Part shown: positions 32,193 through 42,100 of the stretch, piece after piece | How positions within the stretch are numbered: the first letter of the stretch is position 1 | Layout: each line of letters starts with the position of its first letter | Assembly (NCBI GenBank): GCA_900545245.1 | Contig: UQYV01000010.1 | Location: 21,968-85,967 of the forward strand | Source of the DNA: an uncultured Bacteroidales bacterium | GTDB taxonomy: Bacteria > Bacteroidota > Bacteroidia > Bacteroidales > UBA932 | Direction: 5' to 3' | DNA length: 64,000 bases | Notes under the pieces: model-generated | Databases searched by the model: none | Told to the model about the DNA's origin: nothing | What the model saw: the letters and a program-made list of their open reading frames with translations, nothing else | Made by a program: the position numbers and the translations under genes

Positions 32193-34343
32193 ATGGTTGA
32201 TACTGAAAAAGTTAATGAACTGTTCGGAAAATACACCGACGAGGGACGCGCCCTGATAGCGAGGGCGTGGGAAATTGCGGAGACCAACCTTGAAGGACAA
32301 CTCCGCGGAAATGGGCATCCGTTCATTGAGCATCCTATCAACGTCGCCCGCATAGTCAGCGACGAGATTGGCCTCCCTGCCGAATGCGTCGCCGCCGTGT
32401 TCCTCCATGAGGCGCACAGGTTTTGTGACTATGTGGAACCTCTCACGGGCTTTCCTGCCGATGTTCTCGCGATGGTAGACGGCCTCGACAAGATTGCCTC
32501 CATAAAGCCAAAGGATACAAAGCTTGAAGCCGAGAACTACAAACGGCTCATCGTCTCCTATTCCCGCGACCCCCGCGTGACCGTCATTAAGCTCGCCGAC
32601 CGACTGGAAATAATGCGGTCGCTCGACATATTTCCGAAGTCTTCGCGTGAAAGGAAGACTCTCGAGACACTTCTGCTCTACATCCCGCTCGCACATCAGC
32701 TCGGACTCTACAATATGAAGAGCGAGATGGAGGACATCTACTTCCGCTATGCAGACCCGGAGCAGTACCGCGCCATCACCAACAAGCTTAAGGCTACGGA
32801 AAAGGATCGTCAACGGCTTATGAGCCAGTTCATTGAGCCTTTGAAGCAGAAGCTTTCGGACGAGGGTATACAGTACAAATTGAAAATCCGCACCAAGACG
32901 GCATGGTCGATTTACAACAAGATGCGCAAGCAGAACGTTCCTTTCGAGGGAGTTTATGATGTGTTTGCCATCCGTTTCATCATAGACTGCGAGCCTGACC
33001 GAGCCGTGGAGCAGGCGCTCTGTTGGAAAGTTTTCGGCTATGTGACCGAAGAGTATGAGCAGGACAGCGACCGTCTCAGGGACTGGTTGTCACATCCGAA
33101 GCCTAATGGTTACGAGTCGCTTCACATAACGGTCAAGAATCGTGACGGTGCCTACATCGAGGTTCAGATAAGGACGAAGCGAATGGACGAGACAGCGGAG
33201 AGCGGCCTTGCCTCCCACTGGTCCTACAAAGGAATAAGCCATGAGGCTACGCTCGACAACTGGCTTAAATCTGTGCGCGGGATACTTGAGCATCACACGG
33301 ATATGTCCGAGTTTTATGAGGATGACCTTCCGACCCCTCCGAGCAAGGAAATCTTTGTCTTCACCCCGAGCGGGGAACTGCGCAAGCTTCCTGCGGGGGC
33401 TACAGTTCTTGACTTTGCTTTCGACATCCACACCAATCTCGGCGTGCGCTGCTCCGGAGGAAAGGTCAACGGGAAGGCCGTGCCTATCAGAGAGCGTCTC
33501 AAGACTGGAGACATCGTGGAAATCAGCAGCAACAAGAACCAGAAGCCGACGGCTGACTGGCTGAACTTCGTTGTCAGCTCAAAGGCGAGGACCAAGATTA
33601 AGCAGAAACTTTCCGAGGAGGAGTTTGAGCAGGCGGCCGAAGGCAAGGAAATGCTTGCGAGGCGTTTGAAAAACTGGAAGATAGAACTGAGTGACGAGAT
33701 GCTTGCCGCCTTGATGAAAAAGTACCAGCGCAAGACCATCAACGCATTCTATGCCTCTGTCGGCAAAGGAGAGATTGACGTCTTTGAAATCCGCGACTTC
33801 ATCAATGCCGGCGGTGAGGCTCCTAAGATACCGGATAACAAGGGACAGAAAGCCTCTCTCGAACAGCAGCCCTCCGGAAAGGGCGGTGACGACATACTTG
33901 TGATTGACGCGAAGAATGTCCGCGGGCTCGACTACAAGATGGCCAAATGCTGCAATCCTGTCTTCGGTGATGATGTCTTCGGCTTTGTGAGCCGTCTGGA
34001 CGGAATTAAGATTCACCGCATGTCCTGCCCTAATGCCGCCCGCCTGATGACTCAGTACCCCTACAGGATTCAGAGAGTCCGCTGGAGCGACACTCCGTCA
34101 TCCTCGAATTTCCAGGTAACCCTCCGGGTGAGCGCGGCGCACGAACCCTCTGTGGTGAACGAGATCATGGATGTCATCAATCAGTTCCGGGCTTCTATGC
34201 GCTCGTTCAATGTGACTGACAACTCCCGTTCCGGCACATACGACATACTTCTGAAGGTCGCTGTTCCGAGCAATCTTGAGCTTGACAAGGTCATTTCTCA
34301 GATTCGCAGCCTTCGCAATGTGATAAAGGTCAGCCGAAGTTGA
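32193..34343 (+). CDS. RelA/SpoT family (p)ppGpp synthetase with degenerate hydrolase site
   Basis: A 716-residue alarmone enzyme. The HD hydrolase domain is present (HPFIEHPINVARIVSDEIG; VIKLADRLEIMRSL), but the usual HDxxED reads HEAHRF (residues 72-77), so hydrolysis is probably lost. The synthetase domain looks intact: KIRTKTAWSIYNKM, YDVFAIRFIID, PKPNGYESLH and EVQIRTKRMDETAESGLASH. TGS (EIFVFTPSGELRKLPAGATV) and ACT (VTLRVSAAHEP) regions follow. It would make ppGpp on amino-acid starvation; a separate hydrolase must exist elsewhere. Pyrophosphatase is the next gene. Confidence 0.93.
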   Translation: MVDTEKVNELFGKYTDEGRALIARAWEIAETNLEGQLRGNGHPFIEHPINVARIVSDEIGLPAECVAAVFLHEAHRFCDYVEPLTGFPADVLAMVDGLDKIASIKPKDTKLEAENYKRLIVSYSRDPRVTVIKLADRLEIMRSLDIFPKSSRERKTLETLLLYIPLAHQLGLYNMKSEMEDIYFRYADPEQYRAITNKLKATEKDRQRLMSQFIEPLKQKLSDEGIQYKLKIRTKTAWSIYNKMRKQNVPFEGVYDVFAIRFIIDCEPDRAVEQALCWKVFGYVTEEYEQDSDRLRDWLSHPKPNGYESLHITVKNRDGAYIEVQIRTKRMDETAESGLASHWSYKGISHEATLDNWLKSVRGILEHHTDMSEFYEDDLPTPPSKEIFVFTPSGELRKLPAGATVLDFAFDIHTNLGVRCSGGKVNGKAVPIRERLKTGDIVEISSNKNQKPTADWLNFVVSSKARTKIKQKLSEEEFEQAAEGKEMLARRLKNWKIELSDEMLAALMKKYQRKTINAFYASVGKGEIDVFEIRDFINAGGEAPKIPDNKGQKASLEQQPSGKGGDDILVIDAKNVRGLDYKMAKCCNPVFGDDVFGFVSRLDGIKIHRMSCPNAARLMTQYPYRIQRVRWSDTPSSSNFQVTLRVSAAHEPSVVNEIMDVINQFRASMRSFNVTDNSRSGTYDILLKVAVPSNLELDKVISQIRSLRNVIKVSRS

Positions 34344-34369
34344 GAAACCTTCAAGAAATAAACTGCCTC
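34343..34369 (-). repeat. Solo end of the dispersed element
   Basis: AGAAACCTTCAAGAAATAAA and the following CTGCCTC match one end of the elements at 11.4 and 26.2 kb. It starts at the last base of the RelA-type stop codon. Confidence 0.4.
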
Positions 34370-34411
34370 TAAAATTTCTGCCGGTTGTTTGCTGCACAGA
34401 TATAAAATCCC

Positions 34412-34419
34412 TATATTTG
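34412..34419 (+). promoter_or_regulatory. Promoter -7 box for ppa
   Basis: TATATTTG lies 41 bases before the pyrophosphatase start. Confidence 0.5.
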
Positions 34420-34459
34420 TTTCCCGTTTCAGAAAACCAGACCTGGAACCGGTAAATCT

Positions 34460-35080
34460 ATGGACTACAGCAGCAAGTGCAAGTCGCACCCTTGGCACGG
34501 AATCAATCCCGGTTCCGCGGAGGAGGTTAGGGCCTTCATCGAGATAGTGCCGACCGACACCGTGAAATATGAGGTTGACAAGGAAACAGGCTATCTTTCC
34601 ATCGACAGGCCTCAGAAATTTTCCAACATAGTCCCGTCTCTCTACGGCTTCATTCCGCGCTCCTACTGCAGTGTGAAGATGGCTGAGCTTACGAACAAAT
34701 CGCTTGCGCGCTATGATATTGAGGGCGACGGCGACCCTCTCGACATCTGTGTGCTCACGGAAAAGGACGTCACGCATGGAGACGTGCTTGTCTGGGCCCG
34801 TCCGATCGGCGGTCTGAGGCTGCTCGACAACAACCAAGCCGACGACAAGATTATCGCTGTTCTGAAAAATGACGCTGTCTATGGCGAATACAGTGACCTG
34901 AATGAGCTTCCGGTCGAGATTGTCCGCCGTCTGATTCACTATTTCACGACCTACAAGGACATTCCCGGTGAGAACGGGCGTAGGATGCAGTTCGTCAGCA
35001 TTTATGGCGCGGACGTGGCTCGTGACGTCATCAACCGCTCTTTCGAAGACTATCGCGATCTCATCGCTTCAAAGAAGTGA
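34460..35080 (+). CDS. ppa: Inorganic pyrophosphatase (class I)
   Basis: It hydrolyses pyrophosphate to phosphate in the cytosol. It has 206 residues; the metal-binding signature is EGDGDPLDICVL, supported by YEVDKETGYLSIDR and NIVPSLYGFIPRSY near the N-terminus and LDNNQADDKIIAV. It has its own promoter box. Its last 20 bases overlap the convergent glycosyltransferase gene. Confidence 0.95.
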   Translation: MDYSSKCKSHPWHGINPGSAEEVRAFIEIVPTDTVKYEVDKETGYLSIDRPQKFSNIVPSLYGFIPRSYCSVKMAELTNKSLARYDIEGDGDPLDICVLTEKDVTHGDVLVWARPIGGLRLLDNNQADDKIIAVLKNDAVYGEYSDLNELPVEIVRRLIHYFTTYKDIPGENGRRMQFVSIYGADVARDVINRSFEDYRDLIASKK

Positions 35081-36095
35081 GGCTCTCTGACAGAAAATCT
35101 GCGATAATACGGCGAGTCTTTTTGTCCTGCTTCGTGTGCGGGTCATCAAACGTGCCCTTCGCCATCATTCTGGAGAGTCGCTCTACAATTCCTGCACATT
35201 CCGGTGACTTCGGATTGAAGTGCCTGATTTTCCGTGCAATGTGCTTGTAGATTGTCGGCCATTTGCAGTTTCGAGACCACATCTCCTTCTGATAGTCATT
35301 GCCGCGTTCAGTGTAGAGGTCGTGGGACTGCTCAAGCCCTATGCACCAATTAGTGACCTTCTTCATTCGGGAGGAACTCAAGTCGATGGAGCCGAAGTTG
35401 GGATAGTAGTAATAGAAAGGGAGATATGTAATCGTGACCGACGGATTTTTCAGCAGGACGGCACTCCACCACGGGAAGTCCTCGAACGTGATTCCCTTGA
35501 TGAACTGGATGTCCTCAATGACGCTCTTGCGTATGAGATGACGCCATACGTAAAAATGCTTCAGAGGCCAGGTGATTCCTTTCGGGTGCGACCATTCCGT
35601 CACGTGCTCGTATATGTCATTTGAAACACAGCATCTTACCTTGTCGGCGTCAAACCTCTTTCGGAATCCTCGTGGTCTGAAATCTATCGTATCGAGTCCT
35701 AACTTGTGGCGTATCACCGTGATATTGCGATAGTTGGGAGCCTTGTACCACGAGACGATGTCTGTCCCGTTCCTTTCGGCGAGGGCGAGGGCAATCTCGA
35801 CTGTCTGCGGGTGTATGAAATCGTCGGAGTCGAGGTAGATGATATACTCTCCTGACGCATTCTTCATACCCTCGTTTCTTGCATCGCTGAGCCCTCCGTT
35901 CGGCTTATCCACAATCTTGAACCGGTTGTCCCGTGATGCGTATTCTGCAAGAATAGCGCGGCTTCCATCGGGACTCCCGTCATTGACGCATACGGCTTCC
36001 CAGTCGGGGCAAGTCTGGTTCAGGACGCTGTCGAGGCAGCGCCGGAGATATTTTTCCACATTATAGATGGGGATGATGAGGGAGACTTTGTTCAT
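35061..36095 (-). CDS. Glycosyltransferase family 2
   Basis: A 344-residue GT-A enzyme: SLIIPIYNVEKYLRRCLDSV then VNDGSPDGS, NGGLSDARNEG and the metal-binding IIYLDSDDF. The frame opens upstream to 36326, but those codons lie inside the permease gene; MNKVSLIIPIYN at 36095 overlaps the permease stop by four bases (ATGA). The sugar donor and acceptor are not evident. It probably contributes to capsule, LPS or protein glycans. Confidence 0.9.
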   Translation of the reverse strand: MNKVSLIIPIYNVEKYLRRCLDSVLNQTCPDWEAVCVNDGSPDGSRAILAEYASRDNRFKIVDKPNGGLSDARNEGMKNASGEYIIYLDSDDFIHPQTVEIALALAERNGTDIVSWYKAPNYRNITVIRHKLGLDTIDFRPRGFRKRFDADKVRCCVSNDIYEHVTEWSHPKGITWPLKHFYVWRHLIRKSVIEDIQFIKGITFEDFPWWSAVLLKNPSVTITYLPFYYYYPNFGSIDLSSSRMKKVTNWCIGLEQSHDLYTERGNDYQKEMWSRNCKWPTIYKHIARKIRHFNPKSPECAGIVERLSRMMAKGTFDDPHTKQDKKTRRIIADFLSESLTSLKR

Positions 36096-37321
36096 GGATT
36101 CAGTGTCTGTTTTGTTGCCTTGCGGGAAGGTATGAGGGTTATGATGTAGCCGATGACGGCGACTGTGATGCAAACCAGGGCTATGTCGGCGGGACTCAGG
36201 AGCACCGGATAGGCCTCGACGAGGAAGCTGCCCGGCATTTTTATTATTCCGAATCGTTGCTGTACCAGTGCTGTCGCAGTTCCGATCACCGCACCACCGG
36301 CCAGTCCGCTCAAGGTAATCAGCCAACCTTCAAGGCGGAAGATTCTTCGGATGAGACTGTCTTTGGCCCCGAGGCTGCGCAGGGTGCCTATGTCGTCCTT
36401 CTTCTCGATTATGAGCATCGAGAGGCTTCCGAAGATGTTGAATGATATGATTATTAGCATGAACACCAGAATCATGTAGATGGCTGCTTTCTCATATTTC
36501 ATCATCTTGTAGAGCGACTCGTTTTGACGGAAGCGGTCCTTCACAACGAAACCGTCGCCGAGCCGCTGTTGGAGTTCGCGTATGATTGCGGATGTTGTGG
36601 ATTTTGATGCGGAAGCCTCCGGAGTGAGTCGTATTTCCACGGCCGAGACTTCGTCTTCGAGTTCGAGCAGTTCGCGCATCGTTTCAATCGGGACAATCAT
36701 TAACCTTCCGTCCACTTCGCTGTTGATGCTGAACACCCCTGACGGCCATACGGTCACGCTTTCAAGCGACGCTGCGGCGTTTATGGTTGACAGACGTCGC
36801 GTCCGTGAAGGGTAGTAAAGCTCTATTCCTGCGAGAAATGCAGGATTGATTCCGAGATTGTGGGCGAGGACCGTGCCGGCGCAGGCAAGCGGGATGTCAC
36901 CTCTGTGAAGGCTGAACTCTCCGCGTACAATGTGCTCTCCGAGCCTGGACTCTTCTTCGTAAATCCCGTCCACGCCCTTGACAAGTGCCGTTGACTGACG
37001 GTTTTCGTAGAGCACGAACACGTTTTCCTGAAGGGTCCCGCAGATGCTCTCAACCTGTGGGTTTTCATAGAGCCAGTCGTAGACATCGCCCTCCGGAACA
37101 AAGTATTTTCCCCTGGCCGGGCTTATCATGATGTCCGGTTCAACTGTGCTCATCATTGATTTTACGAGAGAATCGAAACCGTTGTAGACCGACAGCACAA
37201 TGATGAGTGCCGCTGTTCCCACCGCCATACCCACAGCGCTGATTGCAGAGATGATGTTGATTACATTCTGCGATTTTTTTGCAAACAGGTAGCGCCGTGC
37301 AATATAAAAATCTAATCTCAT
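36092..37321 (-). CDS. FtsX/LolE-like ABC transporter permease
   Basis: A membrane protein of 409 residues with the MacB/FtsX architecture: an N-terminal span (SQNVINIISAISAVGMAVGT, AALIIVLS), a periplasmic domain of about 200 residues, and three C-terminal spans (AIYMILVFMLIIISFNIFGS; LRSLGAKDSLIRRIF). The closest functional type is LolC/LolE, which extracts lipoproteins for outer-membrane transport. No ATPase gene is adjacent. The start MRLDFYIARRYLF (37321) fits the family better than the Met six codons earlier. It lies 45 bases after rbfA. Confidence 0.88.
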   Translation of the reverse strand: MRLDFYIARRYLFAKKSQNVINIISAISAVGMAVGTAALIIVLSVYNGFDSLVKSMMSTVEPDIMISPARGKYFVPEGDVYDWLYENPQVESICGTLQENVFVLYENRQSTALVKGVDGIYEEESRLGEHIVRGEFSLHRGDIPLACAGTVLAHNLGINPAFLAGIELYYPSRTRRLSTINAAASLESVTVWPSGVFSINSEVDGRLMIVPIETMRELLELEDEVSAVEIRLTPEASASKSTTSAIIRELQQRLGDGFVVKDRFRQNESLYKMMKYEKAAIYMILVFMLIIISFNIFGSLSMLIIEKKDDIGTLRSLGAKDSLIRRIFRLEGWLITLSGLAGGAVIGTATALVQQRFGIIKMPGSFLVEAYPVLLSPADIALVCITVAVIGYIITLIPSRKATKQTLNP

Positions 37322-37366
37322 AAAACTGTCGCAGCGCAACGCCGCAATCCGCCTTTTAGCTGTTTT

Positions 37367-37714
37367 TTACTTTTTTAGCAGTTCTTCGATGTGTTCCACA
37401 TAGTCGAGTGAAGAGTCGAGGTAGAAGATGATTTCCGGCACGATGCGGAGCTGTTTTCCCATCGCGTGTCCGAGTTCACCGCGCAGTCCGCGTGCATTCT
37501 CTTTGAGTTTACCCATAACGGCTCCCGCCTTTTCAGAAGGGAAGATGCTGACGTAAATCTTTGCGACAGAGAGGTCTGAGCTGATTTTCACTCCGCTCAC
37601 GCTCACCAATGCCCCATCGAAGGCCGCCATTCCCTTACTGCGGAGAATCTCCGCCATTTCACGCTGTATTTCTCTGGCAACTTTAAGTTGTCTTGTGCTT
37701 TCCTGTGATTCCAT
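37367..37714 (-). CDS. rbfA: Ribosome-binding factor A
   Basis: A 115-residue KH-fold factor for 16S rRNA maturation and cold adaptation. The signature is TRQLKVAREIQREMAEIL, then VSVSGVKISSDLSVAKIYVS and KQLRIVPEIIFYLDSSLDYV. It is first in an rbfA-permease-glycosyltransferase run. A weak promoter-like CATCTTTG lies on the minus strand at 37788-37795. The 249-base gap to its right shows no gene. Confidence 0.95.
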   Translation of the reverse strand: MESQESTRQLKVAREIQREMAEILRSKGMAAFDGALVSVSGVKISSDLSVAKIYVSIFPSEKAGAVMGKLKENARGLRGELGHAMGKQLRIVPEIIFYLDSSLDYVEHIEELLKK

Positions 37715-37963
37715 ATCCCGTTAGCTGCTGATTGTTTTTAACGATTACTGATTGTCTGTTTTCGCTCCGCGAAACTTAAGTATCATACAAAGATGGCTGA
37801 TAATTTTAGAATTTACAAAAATGAGCGAAAAAAAGAGCGGCAAAATCGCTTCCGCCGCCCTTTGACAGAGTCAATCCGAGACTTATGTTTCTCTATTTTT
37901 TCTTAGAGTCTATTGTTTTTTGAACCTGTTGTAGCCTGTTGTTTCTTAGGACCTGTTGTTTCA

Positions 37964-39172
37964 TTAGAGCCGATAGGAAGACAGTTCGGCAAAAGCCTTT
38001 TGGTACTCCCTTTCAGCTTCGAGGTAGCGGTTCACCGCATCGTAGTAAAGCCCAAGGCTGATGAGGTATTCCGGAACCGAAATCTTACCCTCTTCTACTG
38101 CTTTTTTCAGAAGCGAACTGTTGTCGGAATCTTCCAGATATTCTCTGCTGTTTTCCGCCACGGCCCGTAGTGCGGCAGTGCGCGTGTACTGCTGCTCCAA
38201 CTTGCTGTAGAACTGCTGTTTAGCATCAATTTCCCTGCTTTGAGCTGCCTGAACTGCAGCTTTGGCCTGACGAATTTTGCGGGCATTGGACCAAAGTGGA
38301 ACGGATATTCCGAAAGAGATACCCTGGTAGCGTTCTCCTTGGGTGAATTCGCCCATATATCCGAGTGTCAGCGACGGCAGATTTGAGGTCTTTCTCAGGG
38401 AGAGTTCCTTGCGGTTCACTTCGATTTCCTGTCTAACGTAGGCAAGAACCGGACTGGACGACTCCGCTTCGGAATACCACAGGTTGAAATCTTCCGGGAA
38501 GTTTTCCTCGGGGAACTGAGCCAGGGTGAAATCGATGCGCTTTCCTCCGTTGAGTCTTGAGAGTTCCGTGAGCAAGGCAGACTGTTCTGCGTGAGCCTTG
38601 AAATGAGCGTTCTGCACAGAAGCGAGGTCGAGCCGTGCATTGTTATATTCAATGCGGTTGCCTTCTCCCTGCTCAAGTTTTTTCCTCATTTCTTCTGCGA
38701 CGATTTCAGCGTTCCGGAGCCTTGTGTCAAGAACATCTTCAACTGCATTCCAGTAAATCAAATCGATGCAGCAATTCTTGGCTTCCAGGAGCAGGCTCAT
38801 CCTCTCTGTCTTGTATTGCCATTCAATCAGTTCGTTGCGTTCGTTTGCAACCTTGTTCTTGAGTCCTGTGATTGTCCCGAAGTCGAAACCTTGCGTGACG
38901 CTCACATCCTGGCGGTTCCCGATTGACGCAGGGCCGCCCCAGAGGTAGTTGAATCCGATTTCGGGGTCGTCGAGACTGATTCCTGTGCGGTTTTCAAGTT
39001 TTTCCGCCTCAGCGCTGTGTCTGAGAGCCTCAAGGGTGGTGTTGTTGCTTTCAATCTCGCGGAGCACCGATTCCATCTCGCGAAACACCGATTCCGTAGT
39101 GTGGCTCTGTGCCGAGGCGATGCCCACTGCGGCAATCGAGACGGCGAATGTTGTAATTATAAACCTTTTCAT
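37964..39172 (-). CDS. TolC family outer-membrane efflux protein (CusC/CzcC-like)
   Basis: The outer-membrane channel of the metal-efflux operon, 402 residues with signal peptide (FIITTFAVSIAAVGIASAQS). Two outer-membrane efflux repeats rich in coiled coil are present; LASVQNAHFKAHAEQSALLT and LGYMGEFTQGERYQGISFGI are typical. Its start overlaps the pump gene stop by four bases (ATGA). It would complete the tripartite exporter across the outer membrane. Confidence 0.9.
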   Translation of the reverse strand: MKRFIITTFAVSIAAVGIASAQSHTTESVFREMESVLREIESNNTTLEALRHSAEAEKLENRTGISLDDPEIGFNYLWGGPASIGNRQDVSVTQGFDFGTITGLKNKVANERNELIEWQYKTERMSLLLEAKNCCIDLIYWNAVEDVLDTRLRNAEIVAEEMRKKLEQGEGNRIEYNNARLDLASVQNAHFKAHAEQSALLTELSRLNGGKRIDFTLAQFPEENFPEDFNLWYSEAESSSPVLAYVRQEIEVNRKELSLRKTSNLPSLTLGYMGEFTQGERYQGISFGISVPLWSNARKIRQAKAAVQAAQSREIDAKQQFYSKLEQQYTRTAALRAVAENSREYLEDSDNSSLLKKAVEEGKISVPEYLISLGLYYDAVNRYLEAEREYQKAFAELSSYRL

Positions 39173-42100
39173 TCTGCAATCTCCTTTTCTTTTCTGATTT
39201 GAGAATCTTCCTTATTTGTAAGCATATACATAATCGGAATTATGAATCCGTTGAGGAATGTCGACGACAGGAGGCCTCCGAGTATCACTTTGGCCATCGG
39301 GCTCTGAATTTCGTTACCCGGGAGGTCACTTCCCACCACAAGAGGAATCATCGCGAGGGCGGATGTGAGGGCTGTCATAAGTATTGGGTTGAGCCTGTCT
39401 TTTGAGCCAATCATCACACTCTCACGGAGTTTGTGTCCTTCGATTCTCAGGTCGTTGTAGCGTTCAATCAGCAACATTCCGTTTCGTGTCGCGATGCCGA
39501 AAAGGGAAATGAATCCGATGATGGCAGGGATGCTGAGCGCGTCGCCGCCCAAACGGATTGCGAGGACTCCTCCGATGAGTGCAAGCGGAAGGTTGAGAAG
39601 AATGACGACTGATTGGGTGAGATTGCGGAACTGATTGAAAATCAGAAGGAAAATCACGAGTATCGCAAAAATTGAGGTGATGAGCAGAGTTCTTGATGCG
39701 GCTTGCTCACTTTCGAACTGACCGCCATATTCAATGTGGTAGCCTTCCGGAAGTTCAATTTTTTCATCGATGATTTTCTGGACATCGTTCACAACGCCTC
39801 GCAAATCCCTTTCTGCAACATTAGCCGAAACCACAAGCTTTCTCGCGACATTTTCGCGGTTGATTGTGTTCGGCCCTGATGCGGAACGGACTGTGGCGAT
39901 GTTTCCGAGCGGAATTTTCACTCCGCCTGCGTCAATCATCAAATCCCGGATATTCTCCGCACCCGTTCTGTGTTCGTCATCGACTTTGAGTGTGAGGTCG
40001 AAGGAGCGGTTGCCTTCATAAACGAGAGATACGCTTTCTCCTGCAAGCATAACGTTCACAATTTCAGCGAATTCGGGAAGTGTTACGCCATATTTTGCGA
40101 GCATTTCCCTTTTCGGGACAATCTGGAGCTGCGGGCGTTCCACAAGTTGCTCCACATTCAGGTCCACAAGGCCTTCCACACCGCTGACGGCTTCTTTGAT
40201 TTCATTTCCGATTGCATACATTCTGTTCAAGTCGGTTCCGAAGAGTTTGATTGCGATGTTGGCACTGGTTCCGGAGAGCATAGCGTCGATTCTATGGGTA
40301 ATCGGAGCACCGACTTCGACATTGATTCCCGGGATGAGCCCGAGTTTTTCGCGTATGTCTGAAAGAAGTTCGTTTTTGCTGCGCTTGTCGAGAATGAACG
40401 GGGCCTCGATTTCGGATGTATTGACTCCGAGTGCGTGTTCGTCCAGTTCGGCACGTCCGGTTTTACGTCCAACTGTCTGAATCTCAGGTATGCTGAGCAG
40501 GATTTGTTCAACTTTGGCTCCGATTTTGTCGGACTCTTCAAGTGAAACTCCCGGCATTGTGCTGACATTGATTGTGAATGAACCCTCATTGAATGGCGGC
40601 AGGAAGCTTCGTCCCAGTCCCGCAAAAATCACGAGTGTGGCTACAAATAGCGCAACGGTGACGCCGAGTACGACGGCCTTATGCCCAAGGGCCCAATTGA
40701 GGGCTTTCCCGTAGATCTCTTTGAGTTTGCGTGTGACAATCGGTTCCTTTTCTTCTTTGTCGTCATTATTTTTGTGATTGCCAAGCAGATAGCTGCAAAG
40801 TACAGGGGTGAGCGTAAGGGCGACGAGGGTCGAGGCACAAAGCGATGTTATGAATGCGATTCCGAGCGGCACCAGCAATCGGCCTTCCATTCCTGAGAGG
40901 AAAAACAGCGGGAGGAAACTTGCGATGATGATGAGAGTGGAGTTGAGAATCGGCATACGCACCTCTCTCGACGCCTCGAAAATGACATTGACTTTCGGCC
41001 TGCGCTGCTCCGGGGGGAGATTGTGATTTTCCCTTAAGCGTTTGAAAACATTTTCGACGTCGACGATTGCGTCATCCACGAGCGAACCGATTGCGATTGC
41101 CATACCACCGAGGCTCATCGTGTTGATTGTGAGTCCCAAGGCGTTGAGTGTCAGAATGGATATGACAAGGGACAGAGGAATCGTCACAAGGGATATGACT
41201 GTAGTCCGGACGTTCATAAGGAAGAGGAACAGGACTATGATGACGAATATTCCTCCTTCGAAAAGGGATTTCTTGACATTGTCAATCGAATTGTTGATGA
41301 AGCGTTCCTGGCGGTAGATGTCGGTGGACATTTTTACGTCCGCAGGAAGCGTTTTCTGCAATTCGGCGAGGGCGTTGTCGAGTTTTGCACTGAGTTCAAT
41401 CGTGCTGGTGGCCGGCTGTTTGGTGACAGTCAGAATCACAGCTTCTTTTCCCCTGTGCGAAGCGACTCCGGTCTTGGGCGACTGATTGCCGATTCTCACT
41501 TCGGCGATATTGTTGAGTGTCACGGGATTGTTTCCGTTGACCTTCACAAGTGCCTTGCCGATTTCCTTGACATTGTCGGTGGAAATGACTCCGCGTACTA
41601 TGTATTCGTTTCCATATTCGTAGAGTATTCCTCCGGATGCGTTCTGGTTCATATTGTCCACCGCGGCATAGACCTCGTCGAGCGAGATGCCGTAGTGTTT
41701 CATCCTTGAAGGATTCAGAAGTATTTGATATTCACGGACATCTCCTCCAAGCACTGCGACTTGTGCAACTCCTCCAGTGGCGAGAAGCCGTGGTCGTATG
41801 TTCCAGTCCGCGATGGTGCGGAGTTCCTGCATCGAGGTTTCATCGGCAGTGAGTGCGACGAACATCACTTCTCCGAGTATTGACGACTGGGGTCCGAGCA
41901 CAGGATTTCCGACATTGGAAGGAAGGTCGTCACGCACGACGGCGATTTTCTCGGAGACGATCTGACGGGCACGGTAGATGTCTGTGCCCCAGTTGAATTC
42001 GACCCAGACAATTGAGAAACCGGTTGTAGAGGATGATCGCACACGGCGCACGTCGGTGGCTCCGTTGACAGCCGTTTCAATCGGGAAGGTGACAAGTCTC

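Noticed and set aside
37895..37965. Repeated CCTGTTGT words near the end of the TolC-like gene
   Set aside because: The copies are short, uneven in spacing and partly imperfect; this is low-complexity sequence with no clear structure.
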